Shown: positions 11,041 through 23,800 of the stretch, in pieces
How the letters are laid out: each line of letters starts with the position of its first letter
Numbering within the stretch: the stretch's first letter is position 1
From: Cryptomeria japonica
Taxonomy: Eukaryota; Streptophyta; Pinopsida; Cupressales; Cupressaceae
Reading direction: 5' to 3'
Assembly: GCF_030272615.1 (NCBI RefSeq)
Contig: NC_081410.1
Span: 188,142,119 to 188,206,118 of the forward strand
Length of the DNA stretch: 64,000 nucleotides
Notes under the pieces: model-generated
Database searches by the model: none
What the model was told of the DNA's origin: nothing
Seen by the model: only the letters and a program-made list of their open reading frames with translations
Position numbers and translations under genes: made by a program

Positions 11041-13600
11041 ACACAATATTAGAATGATATAATTCATAGCCAATTATGAGTGTATCATTCTTTAATACAA
11101 AGAGTATGTTATTCAAATATTTATTAATCTTGTTGCATTCAACAATTGTAGATCTAAGTACATGTGTTTTTGTTTTACATTTCCTCATTCAATTTATTAC
11201 AAATTATCAAAACATCAATCTATAGATATCATGCATAATTAGTTTAAGTTAATTATGTTTATAAATATGCATTTTATTGGATTAGCCTAGACTAAAATTA
11301 TTAAAGAATTTGTATTTTCTATAAGAAAATAAAAATTGTGTTGTTTTTTAATGATCTTCAAGTATACTTGTTTTGATTTCTTGTTGATTTTTATTTTTTT
11401 GATATGTTTAATAATTATTCTGCTCTTATTATGGTTATAATATTATTTATATGTTGTTATTCCCATTTGTTATTCAAATAGAATTAGTTTGTGATGATTT
11501 GGGTGAATCGGGTAGTGTAGTTTTATCATGGTTTTGTGGGTTTGGTAGAGATTTTGGGAATAAAATATATATCATTTTCTTCTATGTTAATTCATGCTTT
11601 AGACTTTCTATTTTTATGTTAAATATCAAAAAATACATTTCCATGATGTTCTACAAGATTACATTCACTTTGGCATCCTTTTGTGCAAGTCTAGTTGATT
11701 AGTTTTGTTGTTTTCGATTGATTTAGCAAGATTAATTGTGATTCCATTTTTGGATTTGAAATGAATTGTTAATATATTTTTGAGGGAATATTAGGATCTG
11801 AAATAAATCCTTAATTATTTTGTGGACATTTCAGTTTGAGTTTTGTACTTGCTGTTTGACTCTATTCATCAGTTCAAGTGCCTCCTGGGGGCTCTAGAGG
11901 CTGGGTATGAGGTTTATGCTCTATTTGTTAGTAAAATTTGGATCACATTGTATTAAGTGAATTTATTTTTGGATGTATGCGGTTGCTTTATTATCTTATG
12001 GATTTATCTCTATGTATTCCTATGTTGGTTTGAGCCCTATGCGCTCCTATGTTGAGATATTGATTATAATGTTATATGGATGCAATGATATTCAAATATT
12101 TGTTATGAGAATTAATGGAATCATATTATATTGTTCATTTAATGATGATTCATGTTTAATCTTATGCTTTGACTTGGGATTAAGTAGGCATAGTGTCATA
12201 AGGGAGAGTGGCTCTCGATGGGGGCCGAGATCCTAAGTGATTACCAAGACAACCTATTGGGAGAGTTGTTCTAATAAGTGATAATATTAATTAATGAACG
12301 TATGGAGTTTAGGTAGTATTACATATTAAAAAAGATAATGGTGATTCCCCACTCATGGCCCAAAGTGCTTGTTTAGGCTTAGGATGAGATTGGGAAGACT
12401 TGGAATGGCAAGATCAACTGTCTTGTCTTCATGAAAGGTATGCTGGTTCCACATGAGTCTTGTATGGGGGATGGAGGTCGAGAGAGACTACTAGGACAAC
12501 CCAAGATGGGGGTCGGGGTCCATGGAGACCTACCAGGACAACCCATACCAAGCTATGTGATGAAACTCTCCCCTTGTGTGCACTAGTGTCCTACTCTTGT
12601 GGTGTAATTTGTAAGTCCTCTAGAGTTGTCATGTGGAGTTATCTTTGTTATGTTGATCATCTTTATGTTCCCTATTTGTTGTCCTTATCCTATGGTTTTA
12701 GGCAGTGACCTTTTTTACCTTTATCCCTTGCTTGTGTGAATGTGGGTCATATGTCTATCTCCTAGCACAGGGGGTGGACCTTCGAGGTCCACATGGTCAG
12801 GTGGTAGTTTCCTACTTCCATCGGGTGTTTTGGACCTATTCGTTGCATGGATTGGATTTTCTTCTCTCTCAAGTGGCTTCTCTTGGATATAGTTTACCTT
12901 GTAGATTGGAGATAGACTCATACATTCTTATATTATTACTTTGTTATATATCAAATGTAATTGCAATTGTAATTGGGACATGCAGATAGGGTAGATGATG
13001 TGATTATGATGTTATTTAATTAAAGTGGGGATATGAATCATGATGGTTAGTTGTAATGATTTTACTATACAAGTATGGATAGATTGTGTGTTATTTATTA
13101 TTCAAGGCATTATAGGAACATTTGGATTTGGGTTGTAAATTAATGAACCTATACTTAAGGTTCAATGAATGCATTTAGTCTCTTATCATTATGTAATAAA
13201 ATGGGAATGAATCTTTTATGATGTGTTAACTTTTTCATTAATACTCATCTCATAACGTATGGTTAATTGGTAATTATGTTAGATATAGTTCCTTTCATGT
13301 TTTTATGAGTTGTTTAGTAACAACGTTAAGGAACCTTAGAGGATGTTTTGGTTTTTATTTCTTTCTTCTTATGCATTTGAGTTTATTAATTTATCTCTTA
13401 TTGAGCATTGCATTAGGATTCTCATTAAGATGTTTAAAAAAAAAAAATTGTTTTCTTAGTTGAGTTAGTTAGGTTAGATCCTTTGGGGTTTCTTGGTGGG
13501 GAATTACATGAAGTGTAGGAGACATAAGAATTTATTGCAAGGATCCTAAAGGAGATGAAGGAGGGAGAAGCAATAATAGAAGAAAAATTTCCTTTGAAGA
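11041..13600. other. Eroded repetitive sequence, no gene recognised
   Basis: AT-rich sequence with only short open frames. The one visible structure is an iterated block near 12211-12550 with GATGGGGGYCGRG followed by a CYAGGACAACCCA-like motif, seen three times. The style suggests the LTR or leader of an old element, but I could not find paired ends. Confidence 0.35.
12211..12550 (+). repeat. Iterated GGGGTCGGGG / AGGACAACCC motif
   Basis: Related copies begin at about 12214, 12468 and 12504. Each has a G-rich GATGGGGGTCG-type block followed, 15-30 bp later, by a TACYAGGACAACCCA-type block. The second and third copies are adjacent. Confidence 0.5.
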
Positions 13601-13646
13601 CACTAATCTAGAATAAATTCCTAATGTATCTACAGAACACATCGAT

Positions 13647-13907
13647 GTGTCTATTTTTGGTGATCCTTTGATAGAGATAGGTCGTTATGCTAAGATAAAT
13701 AAGGGGAATCCTTTGGAGAAGACTAATATTGATGCACAAGGTGCAAATGATCGAGAAGGTGAAGAAAATTTTCCTCGTCTGGGGAATACTGATCAAAATA
13801 TTGAACAAAATATTTTGGATACCATAAGAAATGTAGATGTGAATGAGAATGTAAGAAATGGAGAAAACATAGAGAATGTTCTTGAGAAAGCTCAGGATGT
13901 TGCATAG
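13647..13907 (+). other. Short open frame of unknown identity, possibly an element gag remnant
   Basis: An 86-codon frame starts MSIFGDPLIEIGRYAKI and then becomes Asn/Glu/Asp-rich. Sequence on both sides looks degraded, with broken reading up to about 14450. I do not recognise the family. It may be part of the Copia-type remnant whose LTR end lies near 15300, or chance. Confidence 0.25.
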
Positions 13908-15099
13908 AAGTTGACTAAGAAAAATGATTCCAAGGATGGTCAAGATGTTGGTGAGAGATCCTCTGATTCCTTCAAAGATCTATTGGGTCTAAAAATGTAG
14001 TTGAGCTTGTGGTGACACCATAATTATTGTAAATACCTACACATGAGGGATAAATAAATTTGTCAAATATTTTCCCTCTTCACAAAATTTAGTTGGGTGA
14101 CATCCTACATGCATCAACTAGAAAAGAGGTACTATATACACATGAAGAAATCAAGTTCAATTGAAGATGTAATGAGAGTAATACAAGAGGGTTTACCAAA
14201 GGTAAACATTGATTCATCCTTATCTCCAAAATAGAAATTAAATTTTCTAATGGGTTATTTCAATGATTATTCATAGGACATTGAAAAGAAGGTTGAGCAA
14301 GAAGCCCTAAGAAAGTTTAATGACAAAAGGTTGGATGAAGTTTTTGACAAGTGTATGTATAGGAGAATATAAACAAGTTTAAGGATGGTGTTGATGAAGC
14401 TATTGCACTGTATCAATCTTGCTTATGGTGGCCATATTCTACAAAGAGCATTAAAAGTCAAATTTTTATTTTGGTTCACGTGATGTTTTTAGTTTCTCCC
14501 CAGTGATGATAAGGATAACAATTAAATTGTTTTTATAGTGGTGTTGATATTTGAGCCAACAAAGGATGTTACTTCGATTGTGATTGATCATGACCTATCT
14601 TAGTTCCTCTGAAAGATATGATAAGATGTGTTTGGAGTTTATCTAAGCCTTGGGTTGATCCTCAACCTAATTTTGGTGTGTGAGTTATGTATTTGACCTA
14701 ACCTATCTTAGGCCACATGTTTCTTCTATTAGGCCCTATTGGAGCTAAGCTAATTGATATTTGGGGATGTTGAAAAGGATGTATAAGGAAGGATGGAGCA
14801 TTTGTGAAGGTGTGTGTGTAAAATGGCGATGTGTGAAATATTTTAGTGATATATCAAATGAGTATGAAGTGTGTGAAATTCTTCTGACATAGTATTTGTG
14901 CCACAAAGGACTGCACCATCAACATATGTTAGATGCTTCTTCTTCAACAGTTCATATTACTCCTTATTGTAATCTTCATGTATCTTTCTCTAGAGAAGTG
15001 CTCTTTAACTACCAAGTCCATTGTATCTTGGTCTAGGGTAGTGAACCTCAGCCTGCAAGTCCTTTAAATAGTAGTGAGCTTCCTTGGCAATGAGCCTAA

Positions 15100-15310
15100 A
15101 ACAAACATTGTAATCTTTATTTTATATAGTGCGAGTTAACTCTCACCATGGTTTTTCCGTTGGGTTTTCCATGTAAAAATCTTGGTGTTCCTATGTGTTC
15201 AATTCTCTTCTTTTGTTCTTTTCTTCAAAAGGTCTAAATTACTTGTTAATTGGTTAATTAATGTTTGATTTTAAGTTAATGCTAATTCACACCCCCCCCT
15301 CTCAAAATTC
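15100..15310 (+). repeat. 3' portion of a Copia/Sirevirus-type LTR
   Basis: Contains CCATGGTTTTTCCGTTGGG, a TTTTCCATGTAAAAA block and an ATTCACACCCCCCCTCTCA tract in the order and spacing seen near the 3' ends of the other LTRs of this type (45350-45520, 56515-56860). The 5' end and primer site cannot be placed. Confidence 0.55.
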
Positions 15311-17378
15311 AGATGTATTCAACAATTTTTATATCTGTGTGATCATGAAAATGAGAGTAATATTTCACTATTCACCCTCCCTTTTATTGTTGGGAAAAAA
15401 CTTGCAATTTATAAATTGTATGTCACATTGTCTTCATTTTTCAACTAATATGATTCTATTCATGACAATATACATTTCATTTGATATTTAACTTCCATGT
15501 ACTTAGGCTTGTTTTCACACATGATGCATTTATTACATCCCCTTCACATAATGTCACTTTATATATGACATATTTTGAAGACTACATTTATCTATTATGT
15601 GCATTTATACACATTGACATATACTAAGACCACCCATTGGTATTAACTCATCATTGATTTGATCATTCTTACCATGATCCTTTGGCATTTACCTTTATCA
15701 TTCTTTGACTAAGAGATAGAGTCTTGACAAATATTTGATTTCACATGTACATTCATGATCATATTTTATATGTGTATACACGCTTTCAATTTTGACCATC
15801 AACATCACTCATATTATTCCATATCACATAACTTTCATTACTTACAAAAAAAATCATAATTTAATGAATTAGATCAATAAGTCTAATGTCTTATGCACAA
15901 ATACTTATTTTGTCATGATGCAATTTTTAAAAAAAATTTCCAACAAAATTTATTATTTTACCTAGTGTCTTGAATAAAGGTCAATATTTGTTTTGTAATG
16001 GACCTAAATTCACTATAAAACTAAAAGAAACATATAATATTAAAAAATACATAATGCATATTATAAGTTTTAGAAAGATAATACTAAGGGCTACATACTT
16101 ACAAAATTGTATCTCTAAATGGCTTCATCTGATCCTCCAAAAGGTGAAGAAAACATATTTTTTGTTAGCATTTTGATAGGTGTGAAAGAGACTTTATATT
16201 GAGAATTTAATTTAAGACTAGTGAAGTTCTATCCAAGAGGGTTTTATTTAACTCCCTTTAATCATTACCCCTTAGGTGGAACCCATCTAGACTTAAATCA
16301 TTAGGTTTTCTAAAAACTATGCGATTTTAGACAAAAAAAAAGAAGATATCCCACAAGTGTGACACACCATTATAGGATCAACTACACTGTATTTATGTCA
16401 ATGCATCCTTCAAATCACATTGGGGGGCATTTTGAATCCCCCTTTTATTCCCGAACTATCATTTCCATATTGTTTGACACAAGGGGAATAATTCGTTTGC
16501 TCGACACATTTTTTTGTCATGTTTCATTATCTTAACTAGTAATAGCCTCTTATTTAACATAAGCTCCCATGCTTACATATTATATTAATGTGCTCATTTG
16601 ATTACATCGGTAGGCATCAAGCCTTATCATTTAGGTACATCACACTTTCTTATTATTATATTGGGGGGAAATTGAGCCCACCCACTTTGAAGAAATCATG
16701 TTTTCTTGTTACATATTGGACCTTCATGGAAATTTATTTTTATTTGTGGAGGAAAAGGATTCTCCTTTATTACAACATCATTCCATTGTACTTGCATAAG
16801 TGATTTTTACTACTAAGGGTTACCCATCCTCCTTACCCATGCTAAGGGAAACATTATTATTCATCAATATCATCTCTAACCCATTTTATTGCATGACATA
16901 ATTTTTACAATCATTTCTAACACCATTCACATGCTTACACAATTATATGATTTAATGCCTATGTGCTTATATGGCTACATGGTTCTATACTTGAAAGATT
17001 ATATGCTTACTTACTTTAATTGATTCTCTAGAAGGAATTAAGATCTCCACAAATATTCTAAGAATATTTATATGATCAAGAAGATTCATGTTTCTATTTA
17101 TTCAAACACATTTCTAAGGAATGACATAAGAGAACACATATCTTTCTAACATACTAGTATCCCCACAAAGTTATATATTGTTCAATTATCTTGTTTGGAC
17201 TCTAAATAGATTAATCTTAAATGATTTATATTTATGTATATGTACTTTATTGGATTAGATTAATTTACATTTAGAAAAGGTTATTTTCCTTTACAATTAT
17301 CATACCAATATTTAATTTAAAAATAATGATTATATTTTAAAATAATAAGATAAAAGAATGAGATAGTAAAAAAATTAC
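15311..17378. other. AT-rich intergenic sequence
   Basis: No coding frame, LTR end or structural RNA is recognisable. The last stretch, to 17378, is the left flank of the LINE insertion and resembles the AT-rich blocks around the NLR. Confidence 0.4.
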
Positions 17379-17390
17379 AAATATTTATTT
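17379..17390. repeat. LINE target site duplication, left copy
   Basis: AAATATTTATTT, repeated at 27201-27212. It is AT-rich, so weak alone. A related uninterrupted sequence near 31905-31930 supports it as the insertion point. Confidence 0.55.
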
Positions 17391-18340
17391 TTATTTTTTT
17401 GATTGGTAAGAGGCCGTAGCCAAAAATATTTATTAATCAAAATTAATTTTTTACATCACTCCACTCATACGGGCGCCGGTAGGAAAGAGTGGAGGCAAGA
17501 AAACCTCCGGCCTTGCCCGGGACCATAGTCCAGATAGTTCTACATCTAATTACAATAAGCATAGATTCAGAATAATACAATAACACCCCGGGCTAGGGTG
17601 AGCAAGTGGGAAGATATTTTCGTTCCCTTACAGGCCCATATTACTATTTTTCAATTGTCACTATTCTCCTTGTGCTGAGTTTAATAGTTTGAACCTTGAT
17701 TGCATGTAGTCTTTTGTCATTTTAGCAGCTTTCGTCCTATCATTTGTTCAAGATGGACCTGCATCTCCTGCATGGTTAGTTTTCAAAACACTTGCCCAGA
17801 TTGTAAGTCACTTGTAGTGTTCCAATGTGATTTGACATCCTTCTCTGATGTTTCTAAATTCTTAACCTCATATATAAAGTCATCAATATGGCATATTCAT
17901 AAACAAAGTTTCTAGGTAATTTCCATTTTGAGAAGTGATCATCCATAGTTATGAATCACCTGTTTACCACCTTTTACTTATGTACCCAGATGCTATCCCT
18001 GAAAAATGGATGATATCCAGTATACAATAACAAAAGGGGGTAAATGGGACTTCTGTCTTGCCTGAGTCCAGCTGAGGGTAATAGAGGTAGATGAGCTTTA
18101 TGGCAAAATTTAACCTACATTCTTTACTCAAAATATTTTGCATGCAAGCCACATATTACCCACAGTCTGTGGAGTGTCAGATAATCATTCAATTATAGAG
18201 AGCTCAGTAGCAAGTATCAAATGAGTATATGGCAGGGCACTTTGGGGGTTACAAATAATTTTCTCAGCTCCTATAGGCCAACACATGCAAAAAATGAGGG
18301 CTTTTATTTTACCAAAATGGTACACCTGTTGAATCGAACA
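17391..18340 (-). other. Probable 3' end region of the LINE
   Basis: The stretch GGCTACGGCCTCTTACC (minus strand, near 17423-17407) just before the A-rich tail resembles LINE 3' ends I recall from plants. No open frame of note is present between here and the tandem array. Confidence 0.4.
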
Positions 18341-20535
18341 AACCTATCGATGTTTCATCGATAAGATGATTTATCAGACAGACTTGGGCATCGATGAACT
18401 TCAAAAGGGACTTATCGCAAGCATTATTTTTCATCAATAGAAGGTTATTGAAGAAACCAAAGGAGGTTCCGTCGATGAAGCAAGGCTACCGAAGAAACTG
18501 TAGTATCGGTAGGACATGTAATGAAATCACCGAAGAAGATAGATCTACTGAAAAGATGAGATCGAAGAAGCTGGGGAAGGTTTCAATGATAGGATAGTTC
18601 GAGAGAAGAAGGATGTCAAAGAGATACTAAAGTTATTGGCCGACAGAGACGGTCCCATTGAAAGATAAAAGGTTGATAAAACATAAGAGAGTTTCATCGA
18701 TATAAAAAGGGTATCGAAGGAAACAGGACACCGATGAACATAAGAGGGGCTCATCGAAAGCATAGATTCCACTGAAAGAGGATATCGAAGAAACAGAGAC
18801 GGTTTTCATCAACGGGAAAAGGCTTCTAAGGAAATAATGCCATCAGCTCAACATGAAGGAAACTTACCGAAAGAAGCATTCTCATCGAAAGAATGATAAC
18901 GATCAGACAAAAAGATATCGATAATAATATGAGTTTTGAGGAGGCTAAAAGGTTTGTTACCGATGAGTGTGGTTTTACCAATGCAACTTTATCAAGGAAG
19001 ATTACTAATGATCTCATTGATCAAAGATGATAGTGGAAGCAAATCAATAAAAGACAGATGGCCTCGATGAAATAATAGACCCATTCATTGGCGGAGTGTA
19101 GTGATGTCGATAGAAAAGGTGTTTCGATGGAGGGATAAAGGAAGTTACCGAAGCCCAAGGTTTCTTCGACATAAGACCCAACGATGTCTCATCGATATAA
19201 AAAGGGAGTCGAGGAAACCTATCGATGTTTCATCGATAAGATGATTTATCGAATAGACTTGGGCCTCAATGAACTTCAAAAGGGACTTATCGAAAGCATT
19301 ATTTTCATCGATAGAAGGTATATCGATGAAACCAAAGGAGGTTCCATCGATGAAGCAGGGCCACTGAAGAAATTTTGGAATCAGTAGGATATGTAATGAA
19401 TACAATGAAGAAGATAGTTCAACCAAAATGATGAAATCAAAGAAACTGGGGAAGGTTTCATCAATAGGAATGTTCGAGAAAAGAAGGGTGTTGAAGAGAT
19501 ACTAAAGTTAATGGCCGACAACGACATTTTCATCGAAAGATAAAAGGTCAATGAAACATAAGAGAGTTTCATCGATATAAAGAGGGTAGCAAAGGAAAAG
19601 GAACACCGATGAACCTAAGAGGGACTCATCAAAAGAATTGATTCCAATGAAAAAGGATATTGAAGAGAGAAATGATGATTTTCATTGACGGGAAAAGGCT
19701 TCCAAGGAAATAATACCATCGGCGCAATATGAAGGAAACTTACCGAAAGAAGCATTCTTATCGAAATAATGATCATGATCAAACAGAAGGAGGCTACATC
19801 GATAAAAGATATTGATAAGAATATGAGTTTTGAGGAAGCTAAAAAGCATATTACCGATGTGTGTGGTTTTACCGATGCAACTTTATTGAGGAAGATTACT
19901 AATGAGCTCATCGATGGGAGATGATGGTGAAGCAAATCATCAAAAGAAAGATGGCCTTGATGAAACAATAAACCCATTCATCGACGGAATGTAGTGATGT
20001 CGATAGAAAAAGTGTTTCGATGGAAGGATAAATGAAATACCGAAGCCCAAGGTTTCTTCGACATGAGACCCAACAATGTCTCATCGATATAAAAAGGGTT
20101 TCAAAAGAAAGGAAACGCTGATGAACTCCAGAAAAGACTCAATGGAGATAGTAATTCCATCGATAAAAGATATCGAGGAAAGTGGATATGGTTTTCATCG
20201 ACGGGAAAAGGTATTCGAGGAGATAATACCATCGGTGCCAAGGGACTCACCGAAAGAAACATTCATGTCAAAAGAATAAGGTCGATTAGATAAAAGGCAG
20301 TTTCATTGATAAAATATATCGATGAGGAAATTGGTTATGAGGAGGCTAAAAGGCATGTCTCTGATATGCGTTGTTTCACTGGTACAACTTTATTGGTGGA
20401 AGAAGTATTCCGTGAGACAATAGATCCATTCAACGATGGGACATTGATATCGATGGAAGAAGTATTTCGGTGGAGAAATAAAGGAGGTCATTGGAGCCGA
20501 AGGTTTCATTGACATAAAACCCGATGGATATCAAA
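18341..20535. repeat. Tandem array, 875-bp unit rich in ATCGATG
   Basis: Unit 1 starts at 18341 (AACCTATCGATGTTTCATCG) and unit 2 at 19216 with the same start. Unit 3, from about 20091, lacks roughly the first 375 bp but continues to the same end, near 20535. Within units the motif TCATCGATATAAAAAGGG occurs more than once, so smaller repeats exist inside. CGATG/CATCG words are strikingly frequent compared with flanking DNA. Short frames here are not credible genes. Confidence 0.85.
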
Positions 20536-20824
20536 TAGGAAGTGGTGAGGAGATAGCCCTAGCGACCGAAAATAGTATATCAATGAATGAAGGAAATACG
20601 TGATTGAAGTGATATTCAGAACAAAAGTGTTAGTTAACGGTTTATGTTGAGAAGCCAATATTTAAACTGAATGTTTGTCTGAGTATCTATACAAAAATAC
20701 AGGGGGCAGGAAGAGGAATAAATAAGGGCGTTAAAATAGAGTCTGGGCAAGAGAAACATAAGGGCATGAAAGGAGGAACATGCTAACGACAACTTAGGAC
20801 ACGAAAACAAAATAGGGGGTTGTC
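20536..20824 (-). other. Sequence between the LINE RNase H stop and the tandem array
   Basis: About 290 bp with no open frame, containing AGGGGGCAGG and AATAGGGGGTTG runs. It is taken as the proximal 3' UTR of the LINE. Confidence 0.4.
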
Positions 20825-23800
20825 TTAAGGTGGCACAGACAGGAGATTGATGCCATTGGCTCCCAAGTTGGCCAACTCATCCACTTTTTTATTGCCCTCC
20901 CTATAAATATGATTGATTGTGAACCTATCAAAATATCTGCATAGGTCAAGATCTTTTGATAGTAAAGTATTTAATCTCCAATTAGGCATACTACCTTTCC
21001 TCAGAGCATTGACAATTATGGCTGAATCTCCTTCAATTTCCAAGTTCTTAACTCCTAGTTTCCTGCATAAATGCAGACCCTCAACCAAGGCCATAAGTTC
21101 CACCCAATTGTTGGTGTTGATGCCAACCGGAGAGGTAAGGGTTGCTAGTTCCTTGCCTTCCCAGTTATGAACAACACATCCTGTCCCTACTTGCCCTGGG
21201 TTGCCATGGGATGCCCCATCAAAGTTTAGCTTCATCCAACCTTCGCCTGGGGGCTGCCATCTGCATGCATCCCTTGATCGAAGACTTGCAATGGGACCAA
21301 CTCCTACATAGGGAGGAAAGGATAAGCCTTCCCATCATTTTTTCATTTTTTTCATCCCAATAAGTGATAGAGGCATTCTTCAATGTGCCTAATGACAGTC
21401 AATTTTTAATGAGCTCAGTGATAGCTGACTCTATCCTATTAATGATTCTGGGATCCTCTAGCTTTTCATTCTTAAAGAGACATCTATTTCTCTCCTTCCA
21501 TAGTTCCCACATTATGGAAGAAGGAAGAGCTGTCCATAAACCTTCAAAGAGATAGCCATGCTTGAGGAGGGGCCATGCCTTGAGCAATCCAAAGATGGTG
21601 TGGGGGAAGGCTATAGATCAATCAAGTTTGTTGGTGAACTAGATCCAACATTTGTGAGCAAAGGGGTAGTTAAGGAGGATATGATTAGTGTCTTCCTCAT
21701 CTGCCTCACAAAGAGGACATCTACTAGGGCCCTCATACCCCATTCTTCTAAATTTGTCTGCAGTTAAGAGCTTGTTTTGAACCGCAAGCCAGGTGAAGAC
21801 ACCTGCCTTAGGTAGACAGTATTTATCCTAGCAAAGTTTCAAGGGAAGCTCAGTCATAGGTCTTATAAATGATTTGGAGATAAGAGAGTACCCATCCTTG
21901 GAGTTGTATTCTCCTCTTAGGGAGCCATCCTAGACGAGCTTGTCCTTATTATGACCTAAGGCAATATTCCTTGATTTGAGAATTGCCATGAGTTTTTGTT
22001 TATCCCTTACCGGGATATCCTCATCTTCCTTCTCGATCCACTACTAACCGGTCCCATCTTCTAAGGGGGAGATATAGTTGTTTAACAGGAGTCCTCTATG
22101 TGATTCAAGAAGGATACGAGTAGAACCAAAGTCATGGATATTATCAATAGCCTTATATCCACCCCAAGAATCCGACCAGAAAAGAGCTTTATCCCCGGAC
22201 CCCAGGTTCCAAGTGAGTTTGTCAAAGATAATCCTCTTACAGTCTAACATAAAATTCCATAGGCAGGACCCTCTGGGAGGGTTGGTTTCTCTGAATATTT
22301 GGATAGGATTCTCTCCATTAAGGTATTTGTGGTGCAGCAAGTGAGCCCATTTGAGTTGGGGGGTTCTGAACATCCTCCAGACCAACTTGGCACCCAAGGC
22401 TTTGCCCTGATCATGAAGGTTTTTAATGCCAACTCCTCCTTCTTCTTTAGGTTTGCATATCTTGTCCTAGGATATGAGTGATATTTTATGATTGTCATTA
22501 GCACCTTGCCAAAAGAAAGTCCTGAGATGCTTATTAAGCCCTGGAAGTTTAGAAGAAGATAAATGTTGACAGGAGAGCTGGCAAATGGGCATAGCTGACA
22601 AGACCAATCTAACCAAGGTTGCTCTACCAGTAGATGAGAGCCATTTTCCTTTCCAAGTGTTAATCCTGGACTTGATTTTATCCACCAAGTTGTCCCATAA
22701 TTTTGAGGGTCTTCTACCCTTGTCAAGGGGAATGCCTAGGTATTTGCAAGGAAGAGTTCCTTCACTAATCTCCAAGACATTGCTGATCACTTTTCCTAAG
22801 GAGGGGTCTATGTTGAACATAAAAACTATAGACTTGGCCAGATTCACCTGTTGACCCGAGGCTAGCATATAGGAATTAAGGATTCCTTTGAAGGCTCTCG
22901 CTTCCTTTACACTTCCCTACCCAAAATGCATCATGTCATCGACAAATTGCTGGTGCGTAAAGGGAGGGAGGCTGCTAGTAATGGGGATTCCTTGAATCCC
23001 ACCTTCCTCTTTGGCCTTAGAGATGGATCTACCTAGGGCTTCAGCCATGATGATGAAGAGGAAGTGGGACATAGGATCTCCTTGCCTGAGCCCTCTTGAG
23101 CTGCTGAAGAAACCTTCTGGGGAACCATTAACCAAGACCAAGAATTTGGGGGTGGATATACATTCAAAGATTAGGTTGATCCAGGATTTGGAAAATACAA
23201 AGGCCTCCAAGCATTTGCATAGGAAGCGCCAGTCAACTTTGTCGTAAGCTTTGCTTATGTCTAATTTGACTAGCATACTTGGTGCCCTATTGAGCTGGAC
23301 TGAATGAATGGCTTCTTGGGCTATAATAACCACATCATAGATTGATATATCTACTAAAAAGCCAGTTTGTTCTTCACTAATGATAATGGGGAGAAGATTC
23401 TGGAGTTTGGCTGCTAGGGTTTTGGTTAAGAGTTTGTACAGAGTGTTGCAGAGGGCTATTGGTCTGAAGTCATTAAAGCTTTCAGGATTCTCTTTTTTGG
23501 GGATGAGAGATAAGAAGGTATTGTTGATTTCTTTGAGAATCTTACCAGAGTTCCTAATACCTTCTAAGGCGTCTGTGATCTCTGTCCCCATAAAACCCCA
23601 ACATTTTTGGAAAAAGCTAGTGGGGAAGCCATCTGGGCCCAGGGCCTTGTCGGGATTCATCTTCATAAGGACAGATTTAACCTCCTCCTCAGAGAATTTC
23701 TTTGACAGTATTTTGTTGTGGTCATCGTTAATGAGTTTTGGAAGATTCTTGATAATATTGAGTTGGCCTCTGAGGTTGGAGCCTTCAATATTGTTTAATA

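Noticed and set aside
12460-12989. Plus-strand frames of 82 and 94 codons
   Set aside because: No domain, no start context and no neighbouring exon signals; they lie in eroded repeat sequence.
18394-20512. Short frames in the CGATG tandem array (for example MSHRYKKG...)
   Set aside because: They recur because the DNA repeats, and differ in phase and stops between units, so no conserved protein is implied.
18341-20535. A CRISPR-like array
   Set aside because: Units are 875 bp long with no short repeat/spacer alternation, and the DNA is plant nuclear.
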